From Enterococcus songbeiensis (GTDB lineage Bacteria; Bacillota; Bacilli; Lactobacillales; Enterococcaceae): a DNA stretch of 64,000 bases. The stretch is taken from positions 119,274 to 183,273 of the forward strand of contig NZ_BJDS01000007.1 of the NCBI RefSeq assembly GCF_005405265.1, read 5' to 3'. Of the stretch, positions 8,553 through 18,523 are shown piece by piece (positions within the stretch are counted from its first letter, which is position 1; the number at the start of each line of letters is the position of its first letter). The translations under genes and the position numbers were made by a program. The notes under the pieces are model-generated. The model searched no databases and was not told the DNA's origin. It saw nothing but the letters and a program-made list of their open reading frames with translations.

Positions 8553-11192
8553 ATGAAAGAATTAACCAGTGTACAAGTTCGGCAGTTGTTTTTGGATTTC
8601 TTTAAATCAAAGGGACATACGATTGAACCAAGTGCTTCGCTTGTTCCTGTCAACGATCCTACTTTGCTATGGATCAACTCAGGTGTTGCAACCTTAAAAA
8701 AATATTTTGACGGTTCTGTCGTTCCGGAAAACCCTCGAATCACTAACGCACAAAAATCCATTCGAACCAATGATATTGAGAATGTTGGTAAAACTGCTCG
8801 CCATCATACGATGTTTGAAATGTTGGGGAATTTTTCAATTGGTGATTATTTTAAAGAAGAAGCTATTCATTGGGCATGGGAATTTTTAACAGATGACAAA
8901 TGGATGGCATTTGATCCGGAGAAACTTTATGTGACGGTTTATCCTAAAGATACCGAAGCAAAACGGATTTGGCACGAAGAAGTTGGCCTGCCTTTAGCGC
9001 ATATTGTTGAAATCGAAGACAATTTCTGGGATATCGGTGCTGGTCCAAGTGGTCCCGATACCGAAATCTTTTACGATCGTGGACCAGAATACAACGATGT
9101 CGCAGAAGATGATCCTGAAAACTATCCTGGTGGCGAAAACGAACGCTATTTAGAAATCTGGAACTTGGTCTTTTCTGAGTTTAATCATAAAGCGGACGAT
9201 ACTTATGAACCACTGCCACATAAAAACATTGATACGGGCATGGGACTTGAACGGATGGTTTCCATCGTTCAAAATGCACCAACGAATTTTGAAACTGATC
9301 TGTTTTTACCAATTATTCACGAAACTGAACGCTTAAGCGGAAAATTTAAGTACGGTGAAACGGCTCAAACCGATATTTCCTTTAAAGTGATCGCCGACCA
9401 CATCCGAGCTTTATCTTTTGCCATCGGTGATGGAGCGTTGCCATCTAACGAAGGGCGTGGTTATGTTCTTCGCCGATTGTTACGTCGGGCGGTTATGCAT
9501 GGAAAAAAACTGGGTATCGATGAGGCTTTCTTGTATAAATTAGTGCCGGTTGTCGGAAAAATTATGGAAAGCTACTACCCAGAAGTAGTGGCTCAACAAG
9601 CTTTTATTGAAAAAGTTGTTCGTAATGAAGAAGAACGTTTCCACGAAACCATCAATGAAGGACTGGAAATTTTGACTCAGCTTATTTCACAAGTCAAAAA
9701 ACAAAAAGCAGATACTTTAGACGGTGCCGATATTTTTAAACTCTACGATACCTATGGCTTCCCAGTTGAATTAACGGAAGAAGTTGCTGAAGATGAAGGA
9801 CTGAAAGTCGATCACGCCGGTTTTGAAAAAGAAATGCAGGCGCAGCGTGATCGAGCAAGAGCTGCCCGCAGTACCGAACATTCGATGGGTGTTCAGTCAG
9901 CACTATTGACAGATATCAAAGTAACCAGTCGCTTTGTCGGCTATGAACACCATGAAGCAGAAAGCGAACTGCTGGTGATTATTCAAGAAGAAAATCTGAT
10001 TGACTCAATCTCTTCCGGTGAAGCACAACTTATTTTTGCGGAAACACCGTTTTATGCTGAAATGGGTGGACAGGTTGCAGACGAAGGAATCATTGCGGAT
10101 GAAAACGGCAATTTAGTTGCCACGGTACATGACGTACAAAAGGCACCAAATGGTCAATTTTTACACAAAGTGACCGTTAACAGCCCACTTGCAGAAGGCC
10201 AACGCTATTTCTTGCAAGTCAATGTTGCCCGTCGCAATCGAATCATCAAAAATCATACAGCGACTCATTTACTGCACAAAGCGTTAAAAGAAGTATTGGG
10301 CAATCACGCCAATCAAGCAGGTTCCTTGGTAGCACCGGGTCATTTACGTTTTGATTTTACTCATTTTGGACAAGTTACTGCCGAAGAATTGCAAGAAATG
10401 GAAGCAATTGTCAACCAAAAAATCTGGGAAGCACTGCCAGTTGTAACGATTGAAACTGATATCGATACAGCTAAAGGCATGGGCGCTATGGCTCTTTTTG
10501 GTGAAAAATACGGTCATGACGTTCGGGTAGTTAACGTTGCGGACTGGTCTATTGAACTTTGCGGTGGTACTCACGTGGCAAACACGGAAGATATCGGCAT
10601 TTTCAAAATCGTTTCTGAGTCAGGAATCGGTGCTGGTGTCCGTCGGATCGAAGCTGTGACCAGCAAAGAAGCCTTTGAATTGTTGCATAGTGAAGAACAA
10701 CAGCTAAAAGAAATCGCTGCTATTGTGAAATCACCGCAAATCAAAGAAGTTGTTTCGAAAACAGAACAACTGCAACAACAATTGCGGGAACTGCAAAAAG
10801 AAAACGAAGCACTGGCAAGCAAATTAGCCAATCAGCAAGCCGCAGATATTTTCCAAGACGTAAAAGAAAGCAATGGTATCACATATATAGCTGCACAGGT
10901 CAAGGTTAAAGACATGAACCAATTGCGGCAATTAGCAGATCAATGGAAACAAAAGGCAACTTCAGAGGTACTTGTTTTAGCAACAGCCAATGAAGGAAAA
11001 GTCAGTCTTTTGGCGGCAATGAGTGCAAGTGCCAATCAAAAAGGATTGAAGGCTGGCGACTTGATCAAAGCCATTGCACCGAAAGTTGGCGGTGGCGGCG
11101 GCGGTCGTCCGGATATGGCCCAAGCTGGCGGGAAAAATCCAGAGGGTATTGCGGAGGCATTAGCTGAAGTTCAACACTGGCTGGCAAATTAA
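8553..11192 (+). CDS. alaS: Alanyl-tRNA synthetase
   Basis: This 879-residue protein is of standard length. It has the class II catalytic core ([21 protein letters not shown]), the editing domain with [11 protein letters not shown] and CGGTH zinc-site residues, and the C-terminal C-Ala domain ending in a [15 protein letters not shown] glycine loop. It charges tRNA-Ala and hydrolyses mischarged Ser- and Gly-tRNA-Ala. The ATG follows AGAAGGAAATAAA. Expression should depend on tRNA-Ala charging through the T-box just upstream, and a large hairpin terminator follows. Confidence 0.98.
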   Translation: MKELTSVQVRQLFLDFFKSKGHTIEPSASLVPVNDPTLLWINSGVATLKKYFDGSVVPENPRITNAQKSIRTNDIENVGKTARHHTMFEMLGNFSIGDYFKEEAIHWAWEFLTDDKWMAFDPEKLYVTVYPKDTEAKRIWHEEVGLPLAHIVEIEDNFWDIGAGPSGPDTEIFYDRGPEYNDVAEDDPENYPGGENERYLEIWNLVFSEFNHKADDTYEPLPHKNIDTGMGLERMVSIVQNAPTNFETDLFLPIIHETERLSGKFKYGETAQTDISFKVIADHIRALSFAIGDGALPSNEGRGYVLRRLLRRAVMHGKKLGIDEAFLYKLVPVVGKIMESYYPEVVAQQAFIEKVVRNEEERFHETINEGLEILTQLISQVKKQKADTLDGADIFKLYDTYGFPVELTEEVAEDEGLKVDHAGFEKEMQAQRDRARAARSTEHSMGVQSALLTDIKVTSRFVGYEHHEAESELLVIIQEENLIDSISSGEAQLIFAETPFYAEMGGQVADEGIIADENGNLVATVHDVQKAPNGQFLHKVTVNSPLAEGQRYFLQVNVARRNRIIKNHTATHLLHKALKEVLGNHANQAGSLVAPGHLRFDFTHFGQVTAEELQEMEAIVNQKIWEALPVVTIETDIDTAKGMGAMALFGEKYGHDVRVVNVADWSIELCGGTHVANTEDIGIFKIVSESGIGAGVRRIEAVTSKEAFELLHSEEQQLKEIAAIVKSPQIKEVVSKTEQLQQQLRELQKENEALASKLANQQAADIFQDVKESNGITYIAAQVKVKDMNQLRQLADQWKQKATSEVLVLATANEGKVSLLAAMSASANQKGLKAGDLIKAIAPKVGGGGGGRPDMAQAGGKNPEGIAEALAEVQHWLAN

Positions 11193-11200
11193 TTGATTAT

Positions 11201-11275
11201 TTGGGACAGTAAATCCAGCAGAAGCGACACGTCTTTCGAAGACAGCGACTGTTAGGATTGCTGTCCTAATTTTTG
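11201..11275 (+). terminator. Large composite hairpin terminator after alaS
   Basis: TTGGGACAG (11201-11209) pairs with CTGTCCTAA (11261-11269) with one G-T pair. Inside it AATCC pairs with GGATT, and an apical GTCTT-tcg-AAGAC hairpin forms. Five T follow. A shorter alternative (TTAGGA/TCCTAA, loop ttgctg) uses the same T run. The structure is longer than most terminators in the window. Confidence 0.7.
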
Positions 11276-11300
11276 TCAATAAAACGGATCTTTATATAAT
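11273..11300 (+). promoter_or_regulatory. Promoter of the CDF transporter gene
   Basis: TTGTCA (11273-11278), 16-base spacer and a consensus TATAAT (11295-11300). It starts within the T tract of the alaS terminator and lies about 80 bases before the chosen start of the transporter. Confidence 0.7.
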
Positions 11301-11381
11301 TTTTAGAGCTGCGACTTGTCGGTTCACCAGCCAAAAGTGTACAATAAGAAGAAGTCTTTAAATCAGTTAGAAGGAACAGCT

Positions 11382-12530
11382 ATGTTAAATTTACTCTTAC
11401 ACCTCATTGAAAAAAAATCATCTGACAAAAAGTTACGGAAAAATTATGGTGTTTTATCCGGCAGTCTTGGCTTGGCTTCAAATCTGCTTTTATTTTTGAT
11501 GAAATTTTTTATCGGGCTTTCTGCTCGTAGTGTTTCAATTATGGCAGATGCCATCAACAATTTGTCCGATGCAGCTTCCTCTGTTGTAACTTTATTCGGT
11601 TTTCAAGTGGCTGCTAAACCAGCGGACAGTGAACATCCCTATGGTCATGAACGGTTTGAATATATCAGCGGCTTTGTGATCTCGATCATCATTACAGTTG
11701 TTGGATTTCAATTTTTAACAAGTGCGATCAAAAAAATCATCCAACCGGTCCATCTTAATCTCTCTCCATGGCTTTTTTTGGTGTTGCTGATTTCGATCTT
11801 AATCAAGTTTTGGCAAAGTCGAATGTACCTTAAAATCAGTGACAAAATTCAATCGACAACCTTGAAGGCGACTTCTCAAGACAGTTTAAATGATGTAATT
11901 ACCACGGTAGCGGTTTTAGTTTCGGCGGGGGTTGAAGGGCTGACTGGTTGGCGTGTAGATGGATATGTGGGTCTGTTGATTGCGCTGTATATTTTGTACA
12001 GCGGGTTGTCGATGGTTAGGGAATTTGTCAATGAACTAATGGGCAATCGTCCCACAGATAATGAAATCAAAGAAATGGAGCGGCGATTGGATAATTATCA
12101 GACGATTTTAGGCTATCATGATCTGTTGGTTCACAGCTACGGTCCTGAGAAACGCTTTGCCTCTGTCCATATCGAAGTAGATGAAACTTGGAGTTTAAAC
12201 CATGCCCATGATATTATCGACGCAATTGAAAAAGACTTTTGGACGCATTTACATGTAGCATTGGTGTGTCATTTAGATCCAGTGGCGATTCATGATGAAG
12301 AATACCAAAGTAATTTACTGATCTTAAAAGAATTGCTGTTTCGCATTGATCCTGATTTGCGGGTCCATGATTTTCGCATTGAAGCCGGTACACTGTCCTT
12401 TGATGTTGTTGTTCCTCAAAAAATCAGTCTTTCTGATGACGAGATTCGTGAAACGTTGGAGAAAACAATCAATCATTCCATTGGGAAATTCAAATTAGAT
12501 ATCACGTTTGATCACAATTATCTTTTATAA
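11382..12530 (+). CDS. Cation diffusion facilitator family transporter
   Basis: A 382-residue CDF protein. It has about six membrane helices in the first 230 residues and the metal-site motifs IMADAINNLSDAASS (helix 2) and HPYGHERFEYISGF, with a later SQDSLNDV (helix 5). A cytoplasmic ferredoxin-like domain follows, with HDLLVHSYG and HIEVDE. The family exports zinc, manganese or other divalent ions by proton exchange; the ion is not decided here. The ATG at 11382 follows AGAAGGAACAGCT. A TTG 66 bases upstream is in frame but would add an unlikely polar extension. Confidence 0.9.
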   Translation: MLNLLLHLIEKKSSDKKLRKNYGVLSGSLGLASNLLLFLMKFFIGLSARSVSIMADAINNLSDAASSVVTLFGFQVAAKPADSEHPYGHERFEYISGFVISIIITVVGFQFLTSAIKKIIQPVHLNLSPWLFLVLLISILIKFWQSRMYLKISDKIQSTTLKATSQDSLNDVITTVAVLVSAGVEGLTGWRVDGYVGLLIALYILYSGLSMVREFVNELMGNRPTDNEIKEMERRLDNYQTILGYHDLLVHSYGPEKRFASVHIEVDETWSLNHAHDIIDAIEKDFWTHLHVALVCHLDPVAIHDEEYQSNLLILKELLFRIDPDLRVHDFRIEAGTLSFDVVVPQKISLSDDEIRETLEKTINHSIGKFKLDITFDHNYLL

Positions 12531-12550
12531 ATGAAAAGTAGGAGAAAAAA

Positions 12551-14014
12551 ATGACTATTGAAATGGATATGTCCATCATTAATTGGGTGATTGCCGGGCT
12601 GTTGCTTGTCAATACGTTAGGGGCTATTGTTACGGTTTTTCGCAAACCGAGATCGATTACCAGTGTCTTAGCATGGTTGCTGACGTTGGTCTTTTTTCCA
12701 GTCATCGGCTTTTTGGTCTATTTATTTTGCGGACGAGGAATTGACGGAGAAACGGTGTATCGATTTAATCAAGAACATCGGAGCCGAATCAAGGAAATCA
12801 ATCAATTGATTCATCAAAACAATAAAAAATACCATCGTACCGTTAAAACTTCGGGTTCTGAATTATTGGAACGGTATTTACGCAACGTGGAGGAGTCCCC
12901 TCTGGCGAAGGGGAACGATTTGTCGTTTTACACCGATGGGAAAGAAAAATTTGCAGCATTATTTGCGGATATTAAGCAGGCGAAAGACAATGTGCATGTT
13001 GAATATTATGCTTTTTTTGATGACCAGATTGGAAATGACTTTTTAAATTTATTAGTGGAAAAAGCGAAAGAAGGGGTAGAAGTTCGGGTAATCTTCGATC
13101 CGTGGGGAGCAAAAGGTTCAAGTCCAAAATTCTTTGATCCTTTAGTAGCCGCCGGAGGAAAAGTGACACCTTTTATTACCTCCCGGGATTTAATTCGAAA
13201 GACCCGCTTAAATTATCACCTGCATCGAAAAATTGTGGTAATTGATGGTAGGATTGCTTGGACAGGAGGTTTTAATGTTGGTGACCAATATTTAAGTCGC
13301 AGTGAAAAATTCGGTTACTGGCGGGATACTCATGGCAGAATCGTGGGAACAGCCAGTTTTAGCTTACAGGAAATTTTTATTAAGGACTGGAATGCCTCGG
13401 TTCAAGAGGATGACGATCAATTAGAATATGAAGATCGTTATTTCGTATTGCCGGAAACAGAAGGTAATGTCAGCATGCAAATCGTGTCGGATGGCCCGGA
13501 AACGGAAGAGGAAATTCTAAAAAGCGGCTTTGTAAAAATGATCCTTGCAGCAGAAGAAAAAATTTGGATTCAAACACCTTATCTGATTCCCGATGATACG
13601 ATGATCAACGCGCTTTTAGTGGCGGTTCGTTCAGGAGTAGATGTTCGTATTATGATTCCTGATATGCCAGACCATGCCTTTATCTTCCGAGCAACACAGC
13701 ACTATGCCAACTATCTCCACAAGCGAGGGGTAAAAATTTATTCCTACAATAATGGCTTTTTACATGCAAAAACGATTCTCATGGATGATTTGATTTCTTC
13801 TTTTGGCTCCACCAATCAAGATATTCGCAGCTATTCGCTTAATTTTGAAGTCAGCGCCTTTGTGTATGACGAAGAAATAACCAAGCAAATGCAGGAAATC
13901 TTTGAAAAAGATCGGATGAACTGTACCCTTTTGACAGATGAAATCATTGAAAATCAGTCCTGGTGGCTGCGATTTAAACAAAATTTTTCCCGATTATTGT
14001 CGCCGATTTTGTAA
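12551..14014 (+). CDS. cls: Cardiolipin synthase
   Basis: A 487-residue membrane enzyme with two N-terminal helices (residues about 5-25 and 36-58) and two phospholipase D HKD motifs: YHLHRKIVVIDGRIAWTGG near residue 220 and FLHAKTILMDDLISSFGSTN near residue 400. It joins two phosphatidylglycerol molecules into cardiolipin plus glycerol. AGGAGAAAAAA precedes the ATG, and the gene starts 20 bases after the CDF gene. Its last 21 bases overlap the end of the convergent RNase H-like gene. Confidence 0.95.
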   Translation: MTIEMDMSIINWVIAGLLLVNTLGAIVTVFRKPRSITSVLAWLLTLVFFPVIGFLVYLFCGRGIDGETVYRFNQEHRSRIKEINQLIHQNNKKYHRTVKTSGSELLERYLRNVEESPLAKGNDLSFYTDGKEKFAALFADIKQAKDNVHVEYYAFFDDQIGNDFLNLLVEKAKEGVEVRVIFDPWGAKGSSPKFFDPLVAAGGKVTPFITSRDLIRKTRLNYHLHRKIVVIDGRIAWTGGFNVGDQYLSRSEKFGYWRDTHGRIVGTASFSLQEIFIKDWNASVQEDDDQLEYEDRYFVLPETEGNVSMQIVSDGPETEEEILKSGFVKMILAAEEKIWIQTPYLIPDDTMINALLVAVRSGVDVRIMIPDMPDHAFIFRATQHYANYLHKRGVKIYSYNNGFLHAKTILMDDLISSFGSTNQDIRSYSLNFEVSAFVYDEEITKQMQEIFEKDRMNCTLLTDEIIENQSWWLRFKQNFSRLLSPIL

Positions 14015-14410
14015 TTTTACAGCCTTTTGCAATCCTTGCCGGGCAAGACGGTCGGCACCTTTGTTTTGATTTTCCGGAATCCATTGTAAAATCAGCAAAG
14101 AAAATTTCGGCAATTGTTGCTGAATCTGTTCAAAAATCGGCTGAAAAGCAGGATTTCCGGTATAATTTTTATCTACAGTCTGAACAAGAACCTTACTGTC
14201 GGAGTAGACCATAATCGTTTGATCCTGCCATTGCTTTTCAAGCAGCAACTGCAACAATTCCAGAAAAATCGTGAATTCTGCCTGATGATTGGTTAAAATT
14301 GGTAATGGTAGGGCATGTTGCTGATGCAATTCTGTACCCACCAATAAGATTCCGCCGCCGCTCAATCCAGGATCACCTTTTGTTGCGGCATCGATATACG
14401 CTTTGATCAT
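13994..14410 (-). CDS. RNase H-like protein (EbsB type)
   Basis: The 138-residue protein has the RNase HI fold: IKAYIDAATKGDPGLSGGGI at the start supplies the first Asp, HQAEFTIFLELLQLL the Glu, and VYSDSKVLVQTV the second Asp. The fourth acidic residue is likely in NKGADRLAR near the end. It would cleave RNA in RNA-DNA hybrids or act on related structures. Enterococcal and lactobacillar genomes annotate such a gene next to ebsA as ebsB; that link is from memory. The start follows AAGGTGG. It is divergent from the EbsA-like gene, 63 bases away. Confidence 0.8.
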   Translation of the reverse strand: MIKAYIDAATKGDPGLSGGGILLVGTELHQQHALPLPILTNHQAEFTIFLELLQLLLEKQWQDQTIMVYSDSKVLVQTVDKNYTGNPAFQPIFEQIQQQLPKFSLLILQWIPENQNKGADRLARQGLQKAVKLQNRRQ

Positions 14411-14473
14411 TTGACCACCTTTTCTTGTTTTGTGTTAGAATAAATAGTGTAAGTTGATTGAAAGGAATTGTAA

Positions 14474-14896
14474 ATGAAAGCAAAAAAATACCATTGGCAA
14501 CCAGAATTATCCATTTCAATTATTTATTGGTCAGTTACACTGATGATTCTTTTTTATAGTTTAACACTTTCGCTAGAAAATACACGTCCTTATTGGAAAA
14601 GCAATCTGGTGTTGCTATTTTTCTTTTTTATGGCGATTATCGGTTTTTTGCGCTGGTTCTTTGTTAAAGAGACCTATCTGTTAGTTTATTATTCCCGTTT
14701 TTGGAAGCGAGACAGATTTTATTACCAAGGTATTCAGAAAATTTGTTCACTGCCAAACGGAATAGAACTGACCTATAAGAATAAAACTCATCATTTTTTG
14801 ATGAGAAAAAAAACGCGAGACAATCTGCTGAAAGAACTTGAAAAACATGTCTCAGCGGATCTTTTTTCACAGCAGTCTGCTCCATCCGAGGATTAA
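14474..14896 (+). CDS. ebsA: EbsA-like membrane protein
   Basis: A 140-residue protein with two N-terminal membrane helices (about residues 13-34 and 42-64) and a cytoplasmic PH-like beta-rich tail with many aromatic and basic residues. Size, topology and position next to the RNase H-like gene match the EbsA family of enterococci and lactobacilli, often labelled pore-forming protein without firm functional proof. The start follows AAAGGAATTGTAA and a clear terminator follows. The family call is moderate. Confidence 0.6.
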   Translation: MKAKKYHWQPELSISIIYWSVTLMILFYSLTLSLENTRPYWKSNLVLLFFFFMAIIGFLRWFFVKETYLLVYYSRFWKRDRFYYQGIQKICSLPNGIELTYKNKTHHFLMRKKTRDNLLKELEKHVSADLFSQQSAPSED

Positions 14897-14908
14897 TTCC
14901 TTCTTTGA

Positions 14909-14943
14909 CCCGCTTGTCATCAGTGACGAGCGGGATTTTTTGA
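14909..14943 (+). terminator. Terminator after the EbsA-like gene
   Basis: CCCGCT-t-GTCA pairs with TGAC-g-AGCGGG around the loop tcag, followed by A and six T. Confidence 0.9.
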
Positions 14944-15054
14944 TAAAATACATAAATTTCTGCTGTATTTTTATTTATTTTTCGTTATAATGGTAAATAA
15001 CTGAACAAATAGTAGTGATAAAATGAAAATAGTTCGTAAAAAAGGGGTTCCTTC

Positions 15055-16725
15055 ATGAAAATAGATATTGAGATCGCACAAGCAGCAGCCTTACAGCCAA
15101 TCAGAAAAATCGCTGAAAAAATTGGCTTGACAGAAGATGATTTGGAGTTATACGGCAAATACAAAGCAAAAATCGATTGGCCGGCTATTCAACGCTTAGA
15201 ACAACAACCGGAAGGAAAACTGATTCTAGTCACTTCCATCAATCCAACCGCAGCCGGTGAAGGGAAATCTACCGTAACAATCGGTTTAGCAGATGCCTTA
15301 AATAAATTGAATAAAAAAACCGTGATTGCCTTGCGGGAACCTTCTCTTGGCCCTGTAATGGGAATTAAAGGCGGAGCGACCGGTGGCGGACAGGCGCAAG
15401 TATTACCGATGGAAGACATCAATCTTCATTTTACCGGCGATATGCACGCTATCACGACTGCAAACAATGCATTAGCGGCGTTGATCGACAATCATATCCA
15501 ACAGGGAAATGAATTGGGGCTCGATGCCCGGCGAGTGATCTGGAAACGGGTAGTAGATTTGAATGACCGTGCCTTGCGCCAGGTCATTGTAGGTCTGGGT
15601 GGTCCAATTCAAGGGGTTCCTCGAGAAGATGGTTTTGATATCACCGTTGCCAGTGAGATCATGGCGATTTTATGCTTAGCAACTGATTTGCAAAACTTAA
15701 AACACCGATTAAGTAAAATCGTGATTGGTTATACTTTTGAAAAAAAACCGGTTTTTGTATCCGACTTAAATGTTGAGGGAGCTTTAACTTTATTACTGAA
15801 GGATGCACTAAAACCTAATCTGGTTCAAACCATCGAGGGAACCCCGGCATTTGTCCATGGCGGTCCTTTTGCAAATATCGCTCACGGGTGTAACAGCGTG
15901 ATGGCGACAAAACTTGCGTTGCGGTTGGGGGAATACACCGTTACTGAAGCAGGCTTTGGGGCAGATTTAGGGGCAGAGAAATTTTTAGACATCAAAGTTC
16001 CTAATTTAAAAAAGGCACCTGATGCGATTGTCGTCGTTGCCACTATTCGTGCATTGAAGCTTCATGGTGGTATTGCGAAGGATGAGTTACAACAAGAAAA
16101 TGTCGAAGCGGTTGACCGTGGATTTGTTAATTTAGAGCGACATATTAAAAATATGCAACGCTATGGTATTCCAGTTGTTGTTGCGATCAATGAGTTCCTT
16201 ACGGATACCGATGCCGAAATGACATTGATCGAAGAAGCTTGTGAAAAATTAGGTGTTACAGTTAAGCGAACCGCAGTTTGGGAAAAAGGCGGTGCGGGTG
16301 GCACAGAACTTGCAGAGGCAGTGATTGCCGGGATTGCTGTACAACCAACCGATTTTCAGCCTTTGTATGGTAATCAACTATCCCTTGAGGAAAAAGCCCG
16401 CAAGATTGTTACTGAGATTTATGGTGGGTCAGATGTTCAATTCACACCTAAAGCAAGGAAACAGCTGCTTGAATTCACAAAGGAAGGATGGGACAAACTA
16501 CCACTTTGTATGGCGAAAACGCAGTACTCATTTTCTGATGATCCTACGAAATTGGGTGCACCAGTGGACTTCACCTTGACGATTCGGGAATTCATTCCTA
16601 AACTAGGTGCAGGTTTCATTGTTGCTCTGACGGGCAACGTTATGACCATGCCGGGCTTGCCGAAAAAACCAGCCGCCTTGAATATGGACGTTGATGAAGA
16701 CGGACACGCAATTGGATTGTTCTAA
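15055..16725 (+). CDS. fhs: Formate--tetrahydrofolate ligase
   Basis: This 556-residue enzyme is of standard length for Fhs. It carries the P-loop region [23 protein letters not shown] near residue 60, followed by [20 protein letters not shown] and the conserved [15 protein letters not shown]-terminus. It makes 10-formyl-THF from formate, THF and ATP, feeding purine synthesis and initiator tRNA formylation. The ATG follows AAAGGGGTTCCTTC. It is a single-gene unit with terminators on both sides. A TATAAT at 14986-14991 may be its -10 box. Confidence 0.98.
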   Translation: MKIDIEIAQAAALQPIRKIAEKIGLTEDDLELYGKYKAKIDWPAIQRLEQQPEGKLILVTSINPTAAGEGKSTVTIGLADALNKLNKKTVIALREPSLGPVMGIKGGATGGGQAQVLPMEDINLHFTGDMHAITTANNALAALIDNHIQQGNELGLDARRVIWKRVVDLNDRALRQVIVGLGGPIQGVPREDGFDITVASEIMAILCLATDLQNLKHRLSKIVIGYTFEKKPVFVSDLNVEGALTLLLKDALKPNLVQTIEGTPAFVHGGPFANIAHGCNSVMATKLALRLGEYTVTEAGFGADLGAEKFLDIKVPNLKKAPDAIVVVATIRALKLHGGIAKDELQQENVEAVDRGFVNLERHIKNMQRYGIPVVVAINEFLTDTDAEMTLIEEACEKLGVTVKRTAVWEKGGAGGTELAEAVIAGIAVQPTDFQPLYGNQLSLEEKARKIVTEIYGGSDVQFTPKARKQLLEFTKEGWDKLPLCMAKTQYSFSDDPTKLGAPVDFTLTIREFIPKLGAGFIVALTGNVMTMPGLPKKPAALNMDVDEDGHAIGLF

Positions 16726-16747
16726 AGAATAAATGGATAGTAAAGAT

Positions 16748-16780
16748 AAAAAATCTGGACTTAATTGACCAGATTTTTTT
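16748..16780 (+). terminator. Terminator after fhs
   Basis: AAAAAATCTGG pairs with CCAGATTTTTT around ttaattga and runs into a T tract. The symmetric A and T tracts would allow use on both strands. Confidence 0.9.
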
Positions 16781-16942
16781 CTGTTGTTTTGGGACTTTCG
16801 CAGACTTTTTGCTTTTTTTGCTTGTCTCTACTAAACTAAGAGTAGTAGTAATAAAATGAACAAAATGCAGGCATTTAGAGAACAAGGATTGATTTTTCTA
16901 TTGTAATTTTTCCGTATGTACCGGATAATAAGGAGGTTCAGC

Positions 16943-17365
16943 ATGAAAGTTCGTGTCACTCGAAAAACTGGATTTTATGGAATGGGCAGTCCGTTGAAAG
17001 TTCTTTTGAATAAAAATGCTTTTTTTATCAATCATGATCAAACCAAAGAACAAGATATTCCGACAGCCAGCTGTTCAATCCAAGTTTCTTTTTATCTCCT
17101 GAAAAGCAAAGTGTATCATTTTCATTCTCAAAAAGAGGTATTGGACCTAATTATCGAAATGAATCCTCAGATGGTGCAGATTTATCTTGCGTTTTTTATT
17201 CTGATGCTGTTTTTACCGTTGATGTTTAGAAGTCTGATCCTAAGTTTGATTTTAATCCTTTTCTTTTTTCTCTTTTTATGGCGTTTTCTGCAAAAAGCCT
17301 ACGTGATAAAAGAAGTTCGTAACAATAGTATAGGTGAGGAGAATAAAAATGGCCAAACAAGCTGA
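16943..17365 (+). CDS. Small membrane protein of unknown function
   Basis: A 140-residue protein. The first 75 residues look like a beta-rich soluble domain (VRVTRKTGFYGMGSPLKVLLN). Two hydrophobic segments follow at about residues 77-95 and 97-118, then a short polar tail. I do not recognise the family. The AAGGAGG before the ATG at 16943 decides the start. The last 17 bases overlap the start of the following CBS gene, so the two are translationally linked and head the lspA-rluD run. Confidence 0.65.
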   Translation: MKVRVTRKTGFYGMGSPLKVLLNKNAFFINHDQTKEQDIPTASCSIQVSFYLLKSKVYHFHSQKEVLDLIIEMNPQMVQIYLAFFILMLFLPLMFRSLILSLILILFFFLFLWRFLQKAYVIKEVRNNSIGEENKNGQTS

Positions 17366-18029
17366 TGCGTTTTTAATAAGTTTTAATCGAATTGAAAAGT
17401 GGTTGCGAGATATTTTAGGCAATCCCCGAAATATGGGATTTAGCGAAATGGTGCGCCGTTTATCCAAGCAGCGAAATTTGCCAGTGGGCAATCATGCAGA
17501 AGATCTTTTGCAGATGGCTCAGCTTAGAAACGCCATCGTTCATGATCGAATTGACGAAGATTTTATCATTGCTGAACCGAATCAATGGGCAGTTGATAAA
17601 ATCAAACAAATCGAACAGGAACTGTTGCAACCGGAAAAAGTTTTGCCTCGTTTCAGGAAAAATGTGACTGGATTTGAGATTTCAATGCCCATTACAGATA
17701 TTTTAGCGACTATTGCGGAGGAGAAATATTCCCAGTTTCCTTTATATACGAAGGGGCGTTTTGAAGGCTTGATTACTTTACGGGCGTTGGGTTACTGGTT
17801 TGCCCGAGAAAGCTTGAAGGGGGAAATCAAATTAAATGGGAGAACTGCTCGTGATTTGATTATTTCTGACGGCAAAAAAACGAACTACCGGTTTGTTTCC
17901 GCCGAAACAACGGTTGCTGAAATCGAGACATTGTTTCATGGTGACGGACTAATTGAAGCTATTTTAATTACCAAAGATGGGGATCCGAATGGCAACCTTT
18001 TAGGTATCATTCGACCTCGTGATTTATAG
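17349..18029 (+). CDS. HEPN-like and CBS-domain protein
   Basis: A 226-residue cytoplasmic protein. The N-terminal ~90 residues are helical and contain LRNAIVHDR with R60 and H65, which fits the R-x4-6-H signature of HEPN domains, followed by a linker helix. Residues about 105-226 form a CBS pair (ISMPITDILATIAEEKYSQFPLY, then TARDLI and GLIEAILITKDG), a fold that usually senses adenine nucleotides. Function unknown; the HEPN call is by motif only. GAGGAGAATAAAA precedes the ATG. It overlaps the upstream membrane protein gene and is 26 bases before lspA. Confidence 0.7.
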   Translation: MAKQADAFLISFNRIEKWLRDILGNPRNMGFSEMVRRLSKQRNLPVGNHAEDLLQMAQLRNAIVHDRIDEDFIIAEPNQWAVDKIKQIEQELLQPEKVLPRFRKNVTGFEISMPITDILATIAEEKYSQFPLYTKGRFEGLITLRALGYWFARESLKGEIKLNGRTARDLIISDGKKTNYRFVSAETTVAEIETLFHGDGLIEAILITKDGDPNGNLLGIIRPRDL

Positions 18030-18055
18030 ACCCCTTTAGAAAAGAGTTGAATTTT

Positions 18056-18523
18056 TTGTTAATCATTTATTTACTTACCTGTTTGTTGATTCTGATTCTG
18101 GATCAAATTGTCAAGTGGTGGACGGTGGCGAATTTTGCGCTGGGTGAAAGTCAAACCGTCATTCCAAATATTTTTTCTTTAACTCATATTCGTAATACTG
18201 GTGCGGCTTGGAGCATGATGGAAGGGCAAATTGTTTTTTTTGCTGTCGTAACCATCATTGCTGTCAGCGTATGTGGCTATCTGTTAGTTAAAAATCGTCA
18301 CGGCAACAAATTTTTTACCTTTGGGCTGACCTTGATTATTGCTGGTGCATTAGGCAATTTTATTGATCGGGTTCGTTTAGGTTACGTTGTCGATATGTTC
18401 CAAACCGATTTTATCAATTTCCCGATTTTCAATGTTGCGGATATGTCGCTAGTTATCGGAGTAATCATGATTTTCATCTATAGCATTTGGGATGAAAAAA
18501 CGAAGGAGAAATCCCATGCCTAA
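18056..18523 (+). CDS. lspA: Signal peptidase II (lipoprotein signal peptidase)
   Basis: The 155-residue four-helix membrane protease cleaves lipoprotein signal peptides before the lipid-modified cysteine. Family motifs are LDQIVKWW, NTGAAWSM, GALGNFIDRVRLGYVVDM and FNVADMSLVIG; the Asp of each of the last two is catalytic. There is no ATG at the right place. TTG at 18056 is preferred because AAAAGAG lies 9 bases upstream; TTG at 18047 would directly abut that site. It overlaps rluD by 8 bases. It could process the lipoprotein at 59505. Confidence 0.95.
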   Translation: MLIIYLLTCLLILILDQIVKWWTVANFALGESQTVIPNIFSLTHIRNTGAAWSMMEGQIVFFAVVTIIAVSVCGYLLVKNRHGNKFFTFGLTLIIAGALGNFIDRVRLGYVVDMFQTDFINFPIFNVADMSLVIGVIMIFIYSIWDEKTKEKSHA

